Counted from the first letter of the stretch, positions 52,224 to 61,407 are shown. The stretch is DNA of 64,000 nt from Actinocorallia aurantiaca (GCF_039533685.1 NZ_BAAATZ010000017.1:1-64000), one strand, 5' to 3'. Program-made: numbers and translations. Notes: a model not told the origin generated them from the letters alone.

Positions 52224-52275
52224 GACCTCTCCCTCCTGCGATGACGGAGGACTCATTCTGGCAGGACCAGAAACC

Positions 52276-52335
52276 TTGCAGCGCTAGTTTATTTGATCTA
52301 CCATCGGCCGCAGTTGCGACTTGCACCGCTAGTTT
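52276..52335. promoter_or_regulatory. Direct repeats between TetR and acyl-CoA ligase genes
   Basis: TTGCAGCGCTAGTTT (52276-52290) and TTGCACCGCTAGTTT (52321-52335) differ by one base and are 45 bases apart. The repeats surround the divergent promoters and may be operators for the TetR regulator, each containing the symmetric GCTAGC-like core. Confidence 0.55.
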
Positions 52336-52378
52336 TCTGTGGACCCCACCCCCCGCCGACGGAAAGGAGCCCGCCGAG

Positions 52379-53911
52379 ATGAGCGCGACGCTCTCCCTGG
52401 CCAGCGTCCTGGCCGAGTCCGCCCGCCGCCGCCCCCGGCAGACCGCGCTGGTCCAGGGCGACCTGCGCCTCACCTACGCCGAGGTCTGGGAGCGGGCCAG
52501 AGCCCAGGCCGCCGCCCTGGTCAGGCTGGGCGTGCGGCCCGGCGACCGGGTCGCGCTGCTGTGCCCCAACACCGCGGAGTTCCCGCAGGCCTACTACGCC
52601 GTCCTCACCGCCGGGGCCGTCGTGGTGCCCGTCCACCTGCTGCTCACCGCGCCCGAGATGGAGCACGTGCTGCGCGACAGCGAGGCGTCGGTGCTGCTGT
52701 GCCACCCGCTGTTCGCCGAGGTCGCCAAGCAGGCCGCGGACTCCGCCGGAGTGCGGGTCTGCTCGCTGGGCGACGCCCCGGTCCCCGGGGTCGACGGCTG
52801 CCTGGCCGACCTCGCCCGGTCCGTCGAGCCGCTGCGGTCCTTCGTCCGGCGCGTCCCGGAGGACCCCGCCGTGGTCTTCTACACCAGCGGCACCACCGGC
52901 CGGCCCAAGGGCGCGGTGCTCAGCCACCTCAACCTGGTCATGAACGCCACGATCAACGCCTTCGACACCCACCCGGTGCATCCCGGGCAGGTCGCCCTGG
53001 GCGCGCTCCCGCTGTTCCACATCTTCGGCCAGACGGTCAGCCTCAACTCCACGTGGCGGGCCCTGGGGACGCTGGTCCTCATGCCCCGCTTCGACCCCGC
53101 CGAGGCGCTCGAGCTGATGATCGCCGAGAACGTGACGATCTTCCACGGGGTGCCCACGATGTACTTCGGGCTCGTGGAGGCCGCCAAGAACACCGACAGG
53201 CTGCCGGAGCTGGAACTGTGCGTCTCCGGAGGCGCCGCCCTGCCCGCCACCGTCCTGGAGGCGTTCGAGACCGCGTTCGGCACCCCGGTGTACGAGGGGT
53301 ACGGGCTGTCGGAGACCTCCCCCACCTCCTCGGTCAACCAGCCCGCCTACGGGGCCAGGGCGGGCACCGTCGGGCACGCCATCTGGGGCGTGGAGGTGGA
53401 GATCGCCGCCCCCGACCGGCTGGACTCGATCGAACTGCTGACGCCGGGTTCGCTCGGCGAGATCGTCATCCGGGGCCACAACGTCTTCACCGGGTACCTG
53501 GGAAACCCCGAGGCGACGTCCGCGGCGCTGGTGGACGGCTGGTTCCGCACCGGCGACCTGGGCACCAAGGACGCCGAGGGCTTCGTGACCATCGTCGACC
53601 GGCTCAAGGACATGATCATCCGCAGCGGGTTCAACGTGTACCCCACCGAGGTGGAGGACGCGCTGCTGGGCCACCCGGAGATCTCCGAGGTCGCCGTCAT
53701 CGGGCTGCCCGACCCGGTGACCGGCGAGGAGGTCTGCGCGGTCGTCGTCCCGGCGTCCGGCGCCATGCCCGACGCGGACGAGATCATCGCCTTCGCGCGG
53801 GAGAGGCTCGGCCGGCACAAGTACCCGCGCCGGATCGAGTTCGTCTCCGCGCTGCCCCTGGGCCCCAGCCACAAGGTGCTCAAACGCGAGCTGCGCCGCC
53901 GCTTCTCCTGA
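52379..53911 (+). CDS. Long-chain acyl-CoA synthetase (AMP-binding)
   Basis: The 510-residue adenylating enzyme has the AMP-binding motif VVFYTSGTTGRPKGAVLSH, the acyl pocket PLFHIFGQTVSLNS, the GYGLSETSPTSS motif and the end signature GWFRTGDLGTKDAEGF, DRLKDMIIRSGFNVYPTEVE. The last lysine, in SHKVLKRELRR, is catalytic. It makes acyl-CoA from a fatty or aromatic acid. The ATG is preceded by AAGGAG. It belongs with the nearby acyl-CoA dehydrogenases. Confidence 0.93.
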   Translation: MSATLSLASVLAESARRRPRQTALVQGDLRLTYAEVWERARAQAAALVRLGVRPGDRVALLCPNTAEFPQAYYAVLTAGAVVVPVHLLLTAPEMEHVLRDSEASVLLCHPLFAEVAKQAADSAGVRVCSLGDAPVPGVDGCLADLARSVEPLRSFVRRVPEDPAVVFYTSGTTGRPKGAVLSHLNLVMNATINAFDTHPVHPGQVALGALPLFHIFGQTVSLNSTWRALGTLVLMPRFDPAEALELMIAENVTIFHGVPTMYFGLVEAAKNTDRLPELELCVSGGAALPATVLEAFETAFGTPVYEGYGLSETSPTSSVNQPAYGARAGTVGHAIWGVEVEIAAPDRLDSIELLTPGSLGEIVIRGHNVFTGYLGNPEATSAALVDGWFRTGDLGTKDAEGFVTIVDRLKDMIIRSGFNVYPTEVEDALLGHPEISEVAVIGLPDPVTGEEVCAVVVPASGAMPDADEIIAFARERLGRHKYPRRIEFVSALPLGPSHKVLKRELRRRFS

Positions 53912-53999
53912 GGTCCCCGATGTTTCCGGCGGGCAAAACCGCGGTTGCCACCCGGTTTCCGCTCTTCCCCAACGGAACGAAGGGCGTTATCCAGGACGG

Positions 54000-54968
54000 A
54001 TGAGCATGTCTTCCCGGGTACCGGTCATCGATCTCACCCCCTGGTTCCACGGCACGGCGGACGACCGCGCGAAGGTCGCCCGCGAGGTGGACGGGGCGCT
54101 CCGCGAGACCGGATTCCTCCTCATCACCGGACACGGCGTCCCGGACGGGCTGCGGGACGCCGTCCGGGACGAGGCCAAGCGCTTCTTCGCCCTGCCCGCC
54201 GAGGTCAAGCGCCCCTACGCGGTGACCGTCGGCGGCCGGGGCTGGCTGCCGCCCGGAGTGGAGGCCAACGGGTACGCCGAGGGCACCGAGACGCCCCCGG
54301 ACCTCAAGGAGACCTTCGCCGTGGGCGCCGACGAGCCCACCGGCGTCCCGGAGACCGACGAGGTGTGGTTCCTCCCGAACGTCTACCCGTCCGAGACGCC
54401 CGAGCTGAAGGCGCTGCTGGAGGACTACCTCGGCCGGATGCGCGCCCTCGCCGACGAGCTGCTGCGACTGTGCGCCGCCGCGCTGGAGCTGCCGCCGGAC
54501 TTCTTCACGAGCAGGACCGGCCACCCCTCCTACACGCTGAACCTCAACTGGTACCCGCCGATCTCGGTGACCGGCGTCCCCGAGCCGGGCCAGTTCCGCA
54601 TCGGTCCCCACACCGACTTCGGCACCGTCACGATCCTGGACCGCGAACCGGGCACCGGCGGCCTGCAGGTGTGGGGCGAGGAGGACGGCTGGGTCGACGC
54701 CCCCTTCGTGCCCGGCTCCTTCACCGTCAACACCGGCGACCTGCTGGCCCGCTGGACGGGCGAGCGCTGGAAGTCCAACCGCCACCGCGTCCTGCCGCCC
54801 GACGCCTCGGCCCCCGACGAGGAGCTCGTCTCCCTCATCTACTTCTACGAGACCGACCCCTGCGCGGTCGTCGAGTCCCTCCCCGCCCCGCTGGGCCGCG
54901 TCTCCCATCCGCCCGTCGTCGCCGCCGACTACCTCGGCGAGAAGCTCGCCGCCATCACCGTCGGCTGA
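54000..54968 (+). CDS. 2-oxoglutarate/Fe(II)-dependent dioxygenase (isopenicillin-N-synthase-like)
   Basis: The 322-residue protein has the DIOX_N region (VPVIDLTPWFHGTADDRAKV, RETGFLLITGHGVP) and the 2OG-Fe(II) core with HTDFGTVTILDRE (H and D iron ligands) and SNRHRVLPPD (third ligand). It uses oxygen to oxidise a small molecule. The ATG at 54000 was chosen; ATG 54006 has better spacing from AGGA. The gene is between an acyl-CoA ligase and a strong terminator. Substrate unknown. Confidence 0.88.
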   Translation: MSMSSRVPVIDLTPWFHGTADDRAKVAREVDGALRETGFLLITGHGVPDGLRDAVRDEAKRFFALPAEVKRPYAVTVGGRGWLPPGVEANGYAEGTETPPDLKETFAVGADEPTGVPETDEVWFLPNVYPSETPELKALLEDYLGRMRALADELLRLCAAALELPPDFFTSRTGHPSYTLNLNWYPPISVTGVPEPGQFRIGPHTDFGTVTILDREPGTGGLQVWGEEDGWVDAPFVPGSFTVNTGDLLARWTGERWKSNRHRVLPPDASAPDEELVSLIYFYETDPCAVVESLPAPLGRVSHPPVVAADYLGEKLAAITVG

Positions 54969-54974
54969 GCCGGA

Positions 54975-55014
54975 GACGCGCGGACGCAGGCGCCTGCGCC
55001 TGCGTCCGCGCGTC
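54975..55014. terminator. Strong hairpin between convergent genes
   Basis: An 18-bp perfect stem (arms 54975-54992 and 54997-55014) with the loop CCTG lies between the stop of the dioxygenase gene (54968) and the stop of the acyl-CoA dehydrogenase gene (55021). It is the longest perfect hairpin seen in the window and can stop transcription in both directions. No T run is seen. Confidence 0.75.
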
Positions 55015-55020
55015 CTCCTG

Positions 55021-56058
55021 TCAGAGCGTCAGGCCCACCAGCTCGCCGAGGGCTGCGCGGTGGCGGTGCGCGCCGCCGAACGCCAGGGAGAGGCTCTTGG
55101 CGCGCTTCAGGTAGAGGTGCGCCGGGTGCTCCCAGGTGAAGCCGATGCCGCCGTGGAACTGGACGCAGTCCTCGGCGGCCCGGACGACGACCTCCGAGCA
55201 GTGCGACTGGGCGACCGCCACCGCGATCGGAGCGTCGGGGTCGTCGTTCGCGACGCAGTCGGCGGCGTAGCGCGCGGCGGCCCTGGCCTGGGCGACGGCG
55301 ACCCACAGGTCGGCGAGCCGGTGCTTGACCGCCTGGTAGGAGCCGATGGGCCGGGCGAACTGGTAGCGCGTCTTGACGTAGGCGAGGGTGCTCTCCAGGC
55401 ACTGCTCGGCGACGCCGAGCTGCTCGGAGGCGAGGATCGCCCCGCCGACCGTCAGCGCCCGCCCGACCGCCTCGGGGCCGCCGATCCTGCGGCCCCGGGC
55501 ACCGCCGAAGTCCAGGTCCGCCAGCGGGCGGGTCTGGTCCAGGGTCGTGACGGGGGTGCGGACGACGTCCGAGGCGTCGTAGGCGTGGAGGCCGTCCTCC
55601 TGCGGCAGGAGCAGGACGTCGGCGGCCAGGGCGTCGGCCACGCCGCGGACCTTCCCGTCCCGTACGGGCCGTTCCGGAGCCCCATAAGGCACCGCCAGAG
55701 TGGCGACGGTCTCGCCGCCCGCGACGGCGGCGAGCAGGTCGCGGTCGTCGGAGGCCAGCAGGGCCGCCACTCCCAGCACCGCGCTGCCCAGGAACGGGAC
55801 GGGCGCGACGGCGCGTCCCAGCTCCTCGGCGACGACGGCGGTCTCGCGCCAGCCCGCGCCCGCGCCGCCCAGTTCCTCGGGGACGGGCAGGCCCGTCACG
55901 CCCAGCTCCTTGCCCAGGACCGTCCACAGACCGGCGTCGTGGGACTCCCCGCGCTCGCTCCAGGCCAGGACGTGCTGCCAGTCCGCCCGGTCCTTCAGCA
56001 CCTCGCGGACCCCGGCCCGCAGTTCCTCTTCGACTTCGCCGTACAGCAGATCGCTCAC
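55021..56058 (-). CDS. Acyl-CoA dehydrogenase (second of two)
   Basis: The 345-residue protein has the FadE fold: AVVAEELGRAVAPVPFLGSA, ILASEQLGVAEQCLESTLAY and QFARPIGSYQAVKHRLADL, then EDCVQFHGGIGFTWEHPAHL. At 345 residues it is shorter than a full dehydrogenase, and it lacks a clear catalytic base at the usual place, as do the paired alpha2beta2 subunits that form heterotetramers with the partner encoded just upstream. The GTG at 56058 overlaps the upstream stop. Such pairs act on steroid or large acyl side chains. Confidence 0.85.
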   Translation of the reverse strand: MSDLLYGEVEEELRAGVREVLKDRADWQHVLAWSERGESHDAGLWTVLGKELGVTGLPVPEELGGAGAGWRETAVVAEELGRAVAPVPFLGSAVLGVAALLASDDRDLLAAVAGGETVATLAVPYGAPERPVRDGKVRGVADALAADVLLLPQEDGLHAYDASDVVRTPVTTLDQTRPLADLDFGGARGRRIGGPEAVGRALTVGGAILASEQLGVAEQCLESTLAYVKTRYQFARPIGSYQAVKHRLADLWVAVAQARAAARYAADCVANDDPDAPIAVAVAQSHCSEVVVRAAEDCVQFHGGIGFTWEHPAHLYLKRAKSLSLAFGGAHRHRAALGELVGLTL

Positions 56059-57227
56059 CGGGGCAGGTCCTTCCACGGGGTGTCCTTGTCGACCCGGTGC
56101 TCTCCGGGCAGGCCGAGCACCCGCTCGGCGATGATGTTGCGCAGGATCTCCGAGGTGCCGCCCTCGATCGAGTTGCCCTTGGCGCGCAGGTAGCGGTAGC
56201 CGGGAGAGCGCCCGGCGAAGTCCACGGTCTCGGGACGGCGCATCGTCCAGTCGTCGTAGAGCAGGCCGTCGGGGCCCAGGAGCTCCAGTTCGAAACCGGT
56301 GAGCCTCTGGTTGAGCTCGGCGAAGGCCAGCTTCATCGCGCTCCCCTCGGGACCGGGCGCGCCCTGGGCGAGCTGCTGGCGCAGCCGCTGCCCGGTGAGG
56401 CGGGCGACCTCGGCCTCGGTCCACAGTTTGAGCAGCCGGTCGTGCAGGGCGGGGTCGCGCAGCTCGGGCTCCTCCCGCCAGGCCTCGGCGATGATCTTGA
56501 GGACGCCGGCCTCGCGCGGCATGGCCTGGCCGCCGATGGCGACCCGTTCGCTCATCAGGGTCGTGTTGGCGACCTTCCAGCCGTCGCCGACCTCGCCGAG
56601 CCGGTCGGCGTCGGGGATCCGCACGTCGGTGAGGAAGACCTCGTTGAACTCCGCCTCGCCGGTGGCCTGCCGGAGCGGGCGCACCTCGACGCCGGGCGCG
56701 GTCATGTCGCACACGAAGTAGGTCAGGCCCCGGTGCTTGGGGACGGACGGGTCGGTCCGGGCGACGAGCAGGGCCCAGCGCGCCCGGTGCGCCAGGGACG
56801 TCCAGACCTTCTGCCCGTTGACGACCCAGCCGTCGCCGTCGCGGACCGCGCGGGTGGCCAGGCCCGCCAGGTCGGAGCCGGCGCCGGGCTCGCTGAACAG
56901 CTGGCACCAGATCTCCTCGCCCGTCCACAGAGGGCGCAGCCAGCGCTCCTTCTGCTCGGGGGTCCCCACCGCCAGGATGGTCGGAGCGGCCATGCCCAGG
57001 CCGATGGCGTTGCCGCCCGGCCGGTTGTCGGGAGTGCCTGCGAACGCCTTCTCCACGTCCCGCTGCAGTTCGCGGGGCAGGCCGAGCCCGCCGTGCCCCT
57101 CGGGGAAGTGCACCCAGGCCAGACCCGCGTCGAACCGGGCCCGCAGGTACTCCAGCCGGTCCATCGAGGTGTGGTCGTGCGTCTCGCGGAACTTCGCGAC
57201 GAGGTCGCGCACCTCTTCCGGTGTCAC
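56055..57227 (-). CDS. Acyl-CoA dehydrogenase (first of two)
   Basis: The 390-residue protein has the family motifs CQLFSEPGAGSDLAGL, WVVNGQKVWTSLAHRARW, VANTTLMSERVAIGG and a C-terminal NSIEGGTSEILRNIIAERVL. GTG 57227 overlaps the stop codon of the upstream gene (GTGA). Coupled to the following dehydrogenase by GTGA, it would form the FAD-binding heterotetramer, like the ChsE/FadE pairs of steroid catabolism in Mycobacterium. The acyl substrate is unknown. Confidence 0.9.
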   Translation of the reverse strand: MTPEEVRDLVAKFRETHDHTSMDRLEYLRARFDAGLAWVHFPEGHGGLGLPRELQRDVEKAFAGTPDNRPGGNAIGLGMAAPTILAVGTPEQKERWLRPLWTGEEIWCQLFSEPGAGSDLAGLATRAVRDGDGWVVNGQKVWTSLAHRARWALLVARTDPSVPKHRGLTYFVCDMTAPGVEVRPLRQATGEAEFNEVFLTDVRIPDADRLGEVGDGWKVANTTLMSERVAIGGQAMPREAGVLKIIAEAWREEPELRDPALHDRLLKLWTEAEVARLTGQRLRQQLAQGAPGPEGSAMKLAFAELNQRLTGFELELLGPDGLLYDDWTMRRPETVDFAGRSPGYRYLRAKGNSIEGGTSEILRNIIAERVLGLPGEHRVDKDTPWKDLPR

Positions 57228-58024
57228 GGGGTCACCGCCATGCTCTCCAGAACCCTCCGCGCCAGTTCCCGGTCGCCGTCGACGACCGCCTTCACCTCTC
57301 GGGGCCCGCACCGGCCCGCGGCCAACCTCACGTAGTCCTCCCAATCGAGTCTCACTCGCACCGTGGGCTCCTCGGGCGCGTCGCCCAGGAGCCCCCGTCC
57401 GTTCTCGTTCACCACGACCTCCGCGGAGTACTCGCGGGCTCCGGTGATCTCGAAGGCCACCGACTGCCCGGGCGCCGCTCCCGCGCGCTTGGCCACCACG
57501 AAGGGCAGGGCCGGATGCAGCACCATCCAGGTCGCGGCGCCCGCGAGCGCGTCCAGCCCGCCGGGCCGCCCCGTCGCGCGGCGGATGTCCTGCTCGTGTA
57601 TCCAGCAGTCGAAGGCGCGGAACATCATCAGCCGGGAATAGTCGCCCTTCTGACCGTCGGGCTGTGGTGCCTCGTCCGCGGGATCCACCTCCCGCAGCGT
57701 CGCCAGCCGCCGGTCCAGGACCACCCTCAGCTGCTCCAGCACCTCCGCGCCCGGCAGTGGCCGGCGCACGTCCACCCCGATCTCCACCATCCGCCCCAGC
57801 TCGTTCTGGACGTGCGGCAGGTCGGGCAGGTCGTGGGCGGGCAGGGGGTCGCCCAGGAAGAGCTCCTCGGCGCTGACGAGGTGGGAGACGATGTCCTTGA
57901 CCGTCCAGCCCGGGCAGGGCGTGGGCAGTTCCCACTCGGCGTCCGTGAATCCCTCTCCCAGACCGATGACGGCCCGGGCGGTCTGCTCGTACGCCCGGAC
58001 GTTTTCCTCGAACCCAGGTTGCAT
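57224..58024 (-). CDS. Maleylpyruvate isomerase/TIGR03083-type mycothiol-dependent protein
   Basis: The 266-residue protein has ELPTPCPGWTVKDIVSHLVS, whose histidine is the first metal ligand of the MDMPI fold, FDCWIHEQDIRRATGRPGGL with the other histidine, and a C-terminal SCP2-like domain from about residue 185 (AVVVNENGRGLL..., DWEDYVRLAAGRCG). Its ATG is 58024. It is the first gene of the operon with the two acyl-CoA dehydrogenases; the reason for that association is not known. Confidence 0.85.
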   Translation of the reverse strand: MQPGFEENVRAYEQTARAVIGLGEGFTDAEWELPTPCPGWTVKDIVSHLVSAEELFLGDPLPAHDLPDLPHVQNELGRMVEIGVDVRRPLPGAEVLEQLRVVLDRRLATLREVDPADEAPQPDGQKGDYSRLMMFRAFDCWIHEQDIRRATGRPGGLDALAGAATWMVLHPALPFVVAKRAGAAPGQSVAFEITGAREYSAEVVVNENGRGLLGDAPEEPTVRVRLDWEDYVRLAAGRCGPREVKAVVDGDRELARRVLESMAVTP

Positions 58025-58204
58025 GTCCCGAACCTGCCATGTCAGAACTCACTTACGCAATGGGCCGGTTCACCGTCCTCTGACGGATCAGAGGTTTCCC
58101 CGCACAACACCCCGGGCGTTTCATCCGGAGATCACGGTGGGTAAGGCCCTGAACACCCCCCGATCCGCCCGCGTGCGACGCGCGCGAGTTTCGAAGGGGG
58201 CCGC

Positions 58205-59278
58205 TTGCGCTGGACCACCGTCATGCCGATCCTCGCCGTCTGCGCGCTGGTCCCGGCCTGGGGCCGCACCCTGTCCGGAGTCGTCATCTTCGTCCTGGCG
58301 GTGCTGCTCGCCGGAGCGGTGATGGCGGCCGTCCACCACGCGGAGACGGTCGCGCACCGGATCGGCGAACCGTTCGGGGCCCTGACGCTGGCGGTCGCGG
58401 TGACGGTCATCGAGGTCTCCCTGATCGTCAGCGTGATGATCTCCGGCGGGGAGGGCGCGGCGAGCCTGGCACGGGACACGGTCTTCGCCGCGGTCATGAT
58501 CTGTACCACCGGCATGGTGGGCCTGTCCCTGCTGGTCGGCACTCTCGGCGGCCGGACCGCCGTCTTCAACGCCGAGGGCGCCGGAGGCATGCTCGCCACC
58601 GTGGCCTCCCTGGTCACCCTGACGATGGTGCTGCCGTCCTTCACCACCAGCCAGCCGGGGCCCCGCTTCACCCCCGTCCAGCTGACGTTCGCGGCGGTGG
58701 CCTCCCTCGTGCTGTACGCGCTGTTCGTGCTGACCCAGACCATCCGGCACCGCGACTACTTCCTCCCGGTCACCACGGAGGGCGAGATCCTGACCGAGGA
58801 GGACCACGCCGACCCGCCGAGCAGGAGGACGGCGCTGATCAGCCTCGGGCTGCTGCTGCTGGCGCTGGTCGCGGTGGTCGGCCTCGCCAAGGTCGAGTCC
58901 CCGGTGATCGAGACCGCGGTGCGCAAGGCCGGCCTGCCCCACGCCGTGGTCGGAGTGGTCATCGCGCTGCTCGTCCTGCTGCCCGAGATGCTGGCGGCGA
59001 TCCGGGCCGCGCGCCGCGAACGGCTCCAGACCAGCCTGAACCTGGCGCTCGGCTCGGCGACCGCCTCCATCGGGCTGACCATCCCGACGATCGCGATCGC
59101 CATGATCTGGATCGAGGGCCCGCTCATCCTCGGGCTGGGCTCCACGCAGCTGGTGCTGCTGCTCCTCGCCCTGGGCGTCTCGACCCTCACCGTGGTGCCG
59201 GGGCACGCCACGCTCCTGCAGGCCGGCATTCACCTGGCCATCTTCGCGGCCTTCCTCTTCCTCACCCTCCGGCCCTGA
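58205..59278 (+). CDS. Calcium/cation antiporter (ChaA-like)
   Basis: The 357-residue membrane protein has about eleven hydrophobic segments in two homologous halves, each with a conserved alpha-repeat acidic motif (ALTLAVAVTVIEVSLIVSVM and VVIALLVLLPEMLAAIRAAR). The family exchanges Ca2+ (or Na+, K+) for H+. A TTG start at 58205 has GAAGGGGG before it. It is convergent with the gene for a calcium-dependent phospholipase. The ion specificity is a guess. Confidence 0.82.
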   Translation: MRWTTVMPILAVCALVPAWGRTLSGVVIFVLAVLLAGAVMAAVHHAETVAHRIGEPFGALTLAVAVTVIEVSLIVSVMISGGEGAASLARDTVFAAVMICTTGMVGLSLLVGTLGGRTAVFNAEGAGGMLATVASLVTLTMVLPSFTTSQPGPRFTPVQLTFAAVASLVLYALFVLTQTIRHRDYFLPVTTEGEILTEEDHADPPSRRTALISLGLLLLALVAVVGLAKVESPVIETAVRKAGLPHAVVGVVIALLVLLPEMLAAIRAARRERLQTSLNLALGSATASIGLTIPTIAIAMIWIEGPLILGLGSTQLVLLLLALGVSTLTVVPGHATLLQAGIHLAIFAAFLFLTLRP

Positions 59279-59283
59279 ACCGT

Positions 59284-60432
59284 TCAGCCGGCCAGGTCCG
59301 CGCAGACGCCCGCGGCGTTGACGGGGTTGCACCGGGCGTCGGCGAAGCCGGGCAGCGCGGCGTAGTAGCCGCCGCCGAACCTGGCCGCCAGGCCGGGAAC
59401 CGGGTAGTCGGTGCTCACCCACTGCGCACCGCCGGCGAGGGCCTGGTCCCGCAGGGCCGTGGAGCCGGAGCGCGCCTCGGCGGTGTCGGAGTCGGCCCGG
59501 GTGCGCACCATGTACCCCTTGCTGACGAGGTCGCGGATGGACGGGGAGGTCGCGTCGTTGCGCTGGACGAACGCCGCATCGGCCTGGCCGGGCGTGGAGG
59601 CGGTGAAGACGAGCCTTCCCTCGAGCGCGGGGTTGCCCTCCAGGTACCGGGTGCGCTGGACGGCGTTGTTGTCCTGCAGGAACATCACCTTGCCCCGCAC
59701 GTCGTCGAGCAGCGGCCAGCCGTCCTGCAGGACGGACTCCTCCAGGGTCTTGCCGGGCACGCGGACGTCGTCGGGCGCCAGGATCCGCTCCCTCGGGAAC
59801 ACCGAGAGGATCTCCTCCTCCGCGGCGAGCATCCGCTCCCTCGTCCATGTCACCAGCTGGATCGGCGGAAGCCCGTTCACGGGGATGTCCAGGGTGTCCT
59901 TGAACTCCAGCAGGATCGCGACCGGGACGTGGGACGGGCCGCCGTCGGACCACTGCTTCACCGACCGCAGGCACTCCACGAGCGACAGGCAGTTGCTGCG
60001 GTAGTCGATGCCCGCGATGTGCAGCACCTTCGTCCCGGGCTCCTTCATCCGGGGGTCGTACTCGGCCTTCTGCCCGGTCAGCACCCGGATCGCGGGCTTG
60101 GCGTAAGCGCCGCCCTTGGGGTCGGCGTAGAGGTCGAGCTCGATCTGCCGCACGTGCTGCCCGGCGAGCTGCTGGTCCAGCGGCGCGTGGCTGTACTGCA
60201 GCCCCTGCGCGACGCTCCCGGCGACCGTGGAGATGGGGCCGTACTCGGACTGCGGCGGCTCGAGATGGTAGCTGTTGTGGCTTCCGACGACCTGGATCTG
60301 GTTGAGCCGCAGCTGGGGAACCGCGGCTTCGGAGCGTGGGACGGGCCAGGACGACAGCACGACGGCGAGCGCGGTGAGGAGCGCGAGCACCGGAAGGCCG
60401 AGGACTGCGATGCGCAGCGAGCAACCGATCAT
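59284..60432 (-). CDS. Secreted Ca2+-dependent phosphatidylinositol-specific phospholipase C family protein
   Basis: The 382-residue protein begins with a signal peptide (IAVLGLPVLALLTALAVVLS) and has the Ca2+-dependent PI-PLC (PF16670-type) pattern: IQVVGSHNSYHLEPPQ with the catalytic His, IELDLYADPKG, HIAGIDYRSNC, and LLEFKDTLDI; the TIM barrel ends at WVSTDYPVPG. It would cleave phosphoinositide-like lipids outside the cell. ATG at 60432. It is single, with no cotranscribed neighbour. Confidence 0.85.
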   Translation of the reverse strand: MIGCSLRIAVLGLPVLALLTALAVVLSSWPVPRSEAAVPQLRLNQIQVVGSHNSYHLEPPQSEYGPISTVAGSVAQGLQYSHAPLDQQLAGQHVRQIELDLYADPKGGAYAKPAIRVLTGQKAEYDPRMKEPGTKVLHIAGIDYRSNCLSLVECLRSVKQWSDGGPSHVPVAILLEFKDTLDIPVNGLPPIQLVTWTRERMLAAEEEILSVFPRERILAPDDVRVPGKTLEESVLQDGWPLLDDVRGKVMFLQDNNAVQRTRYLEGNPALEGRLVFTASTPGQADAAFVQRNDATSPSIRDLVSKGYMVRTRADSDTAEARSGSTALRDQALAGGAQWVSTDYPVPGLAARFGGGYYAALPGFADARCNPVNAAGVCADLAG

Positions 60433-60503
60433 GCTCCGGAAATGAATCGCATCCCATATACACCGTCAAGAGCCTTTTGAACCCGGCGTATTTACGGTCG
60501 GGT

Positions 60504-61406
60504 TCAGAAATCGCCTTCGGCCACCTGGAGGACGGTCAGGCCCAGAGCACGCCAGGCTTCCACCACCTGATTACGGTCGTCCAATACACACGTCACGTCA
60601 TAGGTGTCGCGCACATGGGCGTCGAAGAGCTCCACCTTCACGATGGAATCGCGCCGGTTGTCCCCATGCACTCGCATGTACAGCGCGTCGAACGGGACGC
60701 CCACGTGCTTTTCCAGCCACGTCTCGGTCTCCTTCCGGCACTTGTCCGAGCGACCGGACAGGAACACCACCCTGTGTCCCGCCGCGTGCATAGCCTGAAT
60801 GACGGCGATGACGGGCGCGTTCGGCAGGTCCTGATGCACCCGGGTGTGGTCGTAAGGGCTGCGCCCCGAGATCAGCGCGGTGGTGCCGTCGATGTCGACC
60901 AGTACCGCCTTCGGCGTGCCCGGCCTCGCCTCGTAGGGCACCAGCTCGGTCGAAGGCTCCTCCTCCGGCAGGGGCAGAGGCAGTTTCCGGCCCGCCAGGA
61001 ACCGCAGGTGCAGGTCCCGGATGCGCTCTTCGCCGACGGGCTCCGCCCGTGCGGCGTCACGCTCCACGCACGTCTCCAGCGGGACGTGCGTGAAGTCGTG
61101 CACTTCGAGTCCCGCCCCGGCCTTCCGGGCCAGCCGTGCCAGGGCGCGGGCGTTCCACTGCGGCAGGTTCGTGTCGTCGCAGACGACGTCGTAGCCGCTC
61201 CCGAGCAGACGGACGACGGCCTCGTCCCGGACTGCGAGGACCCTCTGCTCCGTCACGCCCTTGATGAACGTGCCGTCGTCCAGCATCCGGCGCAGCTCGT
61301 CACGGTTGACCCGGACGCGGCTTTCCCGGTCCTCGGCGGCCCAGGCACGGGCCCAGGTCGTCTTCCCCGAAGCGGGCAGGCCGCGGGTGATGTGCAGGGT
61401 GGGCAT
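60504..61406 (-). CDS. Polynucleotide kinase-phosphatase (T4 Pnkp-type)
   Basis: The 300-residue protein has an N-terminal P-loop kinase (ITRGLPASGKTTWARAW, VVCDDTNLPQWNARALARLA) and a C-terminal HAD phosphatase (AVLVDIDGTTALI, GHRVVFLSGRSDKCR, VTCVLDDRNQVVEAW). The order kinase then phosphatase and the length match phage T4 Pnkp, which repairs the 2',3'-cyclic phosphate and 5'-OH ends of cleaved tRNA. It starts one base after the RNA ligase stop, so the two genes form an operon. ATG 61406 has AGAGGAAG upstream. Confidence 0.9.
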   Translation of the reverse strand: MPTLHITRGLPASGKTTWARAWAAEDRESRVRVNRDELRRMLDDGTFIKGVTEQRVLAVRDEAVVRLLGSGYDVVCDDTNLPQWNARALARLARKAGAGLEVHDFTHVPLETCVERDAARAEPVGEERIRDLHLRFLAGRKLPLPLPEEEPSTELVPYEARPGTPKAVLVDIDGTTALISGRSPYDHTRVHQDLPNAPVIAVIQAMHAAGHRVVFLSGRSDKCRKETETWLEKHVGVPFDALYMRVHGDNRRDSIVKVELFDAHVRDTYDVTCVLDDRNQVVEAWRALGLTVLQVAEGDF

Positions 61407-61407
61407 G

